From positions 124,001 to 188,000 of the forward strand of contig NW_001799647.1 of the NCBI RefSeq assembly GCF_000165425.1: a stretch of DNA of 64,000 nt, written 5' to 3'. The stretch is from Paramecium tetraurelia. Its lineage: Eukaryota > Ciliophora > Oligohymenophorea > Peniculida > Parameciidae. The notes under the pieces were generated by a model. That model had not been told where the DNA came from. It searched no databases and saw nothing but the letters and a program-made list of their open reading frames with translations. A program made the position numbers and the translations under genes. Within the stretch, counting starts at the first letter, position 1, and every line of letters begins with the position of its first letter. Shown here piece by piece: positions 61,998-64,000 of the stretch.

Positions 61998-63474
61998 TCA
62001 CAATTAGGGACTTGATATGTATGGTTTAGCTTCTACTCCTAATTTATTCATGATGTCTTAATTTTATTATAATAATCCTTTCTACTTTTCAATGACTTCA
62101 CTAAAATCTGATTTTTAGAGACTAAATTAGTTAGTAATTTCTTCATTCATATTCCCTACATCTTGTTTATTCCTATATTTTCTCCTTGAAATTTTGAAAT
62201 CATTCAGATTCTTCCTTAATTTAATCAGTAATATTTTGAGCTAGACTTTACTCAGATTTCCCTTTCTAAATTCATAAGGATAGAATAATACTTGAGTGCA
62301 ACATAGATTTTAAGTGAGTAGAACACCACCCAAGAGGCTGATGAAACTAAATTCTACCTTAATTGAATTCTTTCCAATACAGTAATTGCATGGGATTCTA
62401 AAGTTGAAATTACCAAGGAGTTAATAAGAGTGACAACCATAACAGAAATTACAAATATTCCTAAAATACAAACAACGAAGATAACAAATCTTCCTAAATC
62501 TGTTCTTGTATAGAAATCTCCATATCCCACTGTAGTGATTGTAATGATAATATTCCATAAAGCATTAGCATATCTACCTAAATTATTATTTGCAGGGTCA
62601 TTCCTAGCTAATGGGTTCTCGCATATTCTGACTCCATAACCAAATATGCCAATCAAAGACACTAGAGCTATGAATTATGAAGTATATGGAGAGGTTCTCA
62701 TTAATGATTTGGCCACAAACATATAATTACCTTCGCATGCGTAAAGATTGCATACTCTTTGAGTTCTGTTGCTGTACCAAAATGTCTAAGCCAAAATAGT
62801 TCTAAAGATAAACACAGTTCTGGTTATCATAAATAGAGCAAGTATTTCATTAACATGATAGTAGGCAGTTGCATCTTGAAAACTATTGTAAAAGTACACT
62901 CTCATCCCAATCGTGAAAGGAAAAGGAACTACACAATAAATTATCAATTCTATGAGCATTGGATACCATTGTTCAGTTTGCCATATTCTATCATTTTAAC
63001 TAATTTGTTTTCTTGATTTCAACCAATTCATGTGTTATTAATAACGCAAGACAGTTAAAACTAATAAAACCAATGTAGAGATAAATATGATCCATAATAA
63101 ACAATTTGAAATCTAATTTCTATTTTTAACTAATTACATCCTCGTTCTCTTCTTCAAATTCTAAATCATATTGCATAACACTCAATCCCAAACCCATTAA
63201 ATTGAAAACAAAGCAAATCTATTCAGTCATCAGAAACTTTCTAAATTGTAACTTCGTGATTTTTCCTTAAGAATATTAATTTGGATTACCATCCTCTAAT
63301 CCTCCCAATTGTTGAGTACAAACTACAAATATTTATCCAAGAGTTGCTGCTTTCAAAAAATCAGGTTTTTTAACCAACTATTCATTTTCCAGTTATCTTC
63401 TGCTGCTTCTTTCCTATCTTATTTAATATACTTACGCTAACTTTCCCACTTTATGAGTTTTTCCTTACTTTCAT
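61998..63474 (-). CDS. SK-type (calcium-activated) potassium channel subunit, 467 aa
   Basis: Three introns (22, 25 and 26 nt) leave exactly 468 codons. There are six likely membrane segments, including CLLWIIFISTLVLLVLTVLR, MLIELIIYCVVPFPFTIGMR and FIALVSLIGIFGYGV, then the pore helix NALWNIIITITTVGYGDFYT with the K+ filter GYGD, and the last segment FVIFVVCILGIFVISVMVV. The stretch AKSLMRTSPYTSQFIALV before S5 is like SK channels. The C-terminus has a helical, basic region (VQLKILLIKLRKNLNDFKIS) in the position of the calmodulin-binding domain. S4 lacks a regular array of arginines, consistent with SK rather than voltage-gated channels. Paramecium uses calcium-activated K+ currents in swimming behaviour; this gene could serve that, by inference. 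Confidence 0.93.
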
Positions 63475-63675
63475 TCTAATATAAAAATTAAATCATAATA
63501 TATAAAATTTTACTTATCATTCAAGCGTTATTCAATTATAAAGCAAGTTCATATGATAAATTGGATTTATAAGTTAATTCTTATTGATTGAAATGGAAAA
63601 AGAAAGGAACATGAACCATAATCATAAAACAAGATAAAAGGATTATAATTAAACATTTTTTTGAAACAATATTAA

Positions 63676-64000
63676 TGGATTATATTTAGGATGAACAAAC
63701 CAATGATTGTTAAAAATAGATTAATTATTCATGCTTTGTAATAATATATGTTGTTTGATTTTGTAATTAATACTATATGAATAAATATCTATGTTTTATG
63801 TTTTAGGAATTACTAATTATATTCATAAAAACAATAAATTTTGGTATTTCACATTTTTATAGAGATGAAAAATCATAGACTCTTCGTTTTAATGCTTATA
63901 TTCTCAAGGGACTGCAGTATAATCATATGGAAGAGATTATGAGGATTAAATTAATAAACTTGAATAATCTGATTATTAAGAATAATAGTATTAAAGTTAT
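63676..64000 (+). CDS. Possible 5' part of a gene running off the window
   Basis: MDYIQDEQTNDCQKQ begins at 63676, and the last 120 bases read well in the ciliate code (SYGRDYEDQINKLEQSDYQE). The joins between these parts are not resolved: the intervening AT-rich block could be an intron of about 68 nt, or the real start could be MKNHRLFVLMLIF near 63865. Weak call. Confidence 0.25.

Noticed and set aside
1-64000. Reading the window with the standard code, giving about 40 short open frames
   Set aside because: Most are shadows or fragments. Family motifs run straight through TAA and TAG, which must be glutamine, and end at TGA.
1-64000. CRISPR arrays, bacterial operons, Shine-Dalgarno sites
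   Set aside because: None seen, and the introns, tRNA intron and ciliate code show nuclear eukaryotic DNA.

Overview
The window is ciliate macronuclear DNA, most likely from Paramecium. Four things point there. (1) Frames are open only if TAA and TAG are read as glutamine and TGA is the sole stop. (2) Protein-coding introns are tiny: those placed here are mostly 19-29 nt, of the form GTA...TAG or GTA...AG. (3) Genes are packed closely on both strands, with divergent starts as little as 55 bp apart. (4) One 9.6-kb gene encodes a cysteine-rich, GPI-anchored Paramecium surface antigen (PSA) type protein. The species cannot be fixed from this sequence alone. All gene models were built by hand with the ciliate code; introns were placed where splicing restores frame and family motifs, and summed intron lengths were checked against exact codon counts where stated.

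Layout. 0-9 kb: the end of a large type I membrane protein, NMD3 (60S export), a 199-aa protein that may have the XRCC4/PAXX fold, a small helix-turn-helix protein, a B-type cyclin and a RanBP2 zinc-finger protein. 9.6-19.2 kb: the surface antigen gene on the minus strand. 19.2-27.9 kb: an unusually gene-poor, very AT-rich stretch with an odd tRNA, a structured RNA candidate, unexplained T-rich open frames and a decayed gene. 27.9-35 kb: a P-loop GTPase-like protein, a small membrane protein, a ULK/ATG1-like kinase, dynein light chain LC8, a thioredoxin-fold protein and a decaying gene. 35-42.5 kb: a long coiled-coil gene that appears split, a protein with two cyclic-nucleotide-binding domains and a small membrane protein. 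42.5-46.3 kb: a Nup98-Nup96 precursor. 46.4-53 kb: a NEK-like kinase with frame breaks, an about 1,080-aa coiled-coil protein and a Rab GTPase. 53.9-64 kb: a RING protein, an intact NEK kinase, an intron-bearing tRNA-Tyr, a small membrane protein overlapping tail-to-tail with an SR splicing factor, a KATNIP homologue, an SK-type potassium channel and a partial gene.

Functional themes. Several genes fit ciliary or cytoskeletal biology (KATNIP, LC8, two NEK kinases, coiled-coil proteins, K+ channel). Others fit nuclear biology (Nup98 with NIF-type rather than GLFG repeats, NMD3, SR factor, cyclin). There is no sign of operons; neighbours look unrelated, as expected for Paramecium.

Caveats. Several otherwise well-preserved genes carry single-base frame shifts in short homopolymers, almost all one extra base, and a few carry in-frame TGA. 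Either some genes are decaying duplicates or the assembly has indel errors. Start codons are the least certain part of every model.
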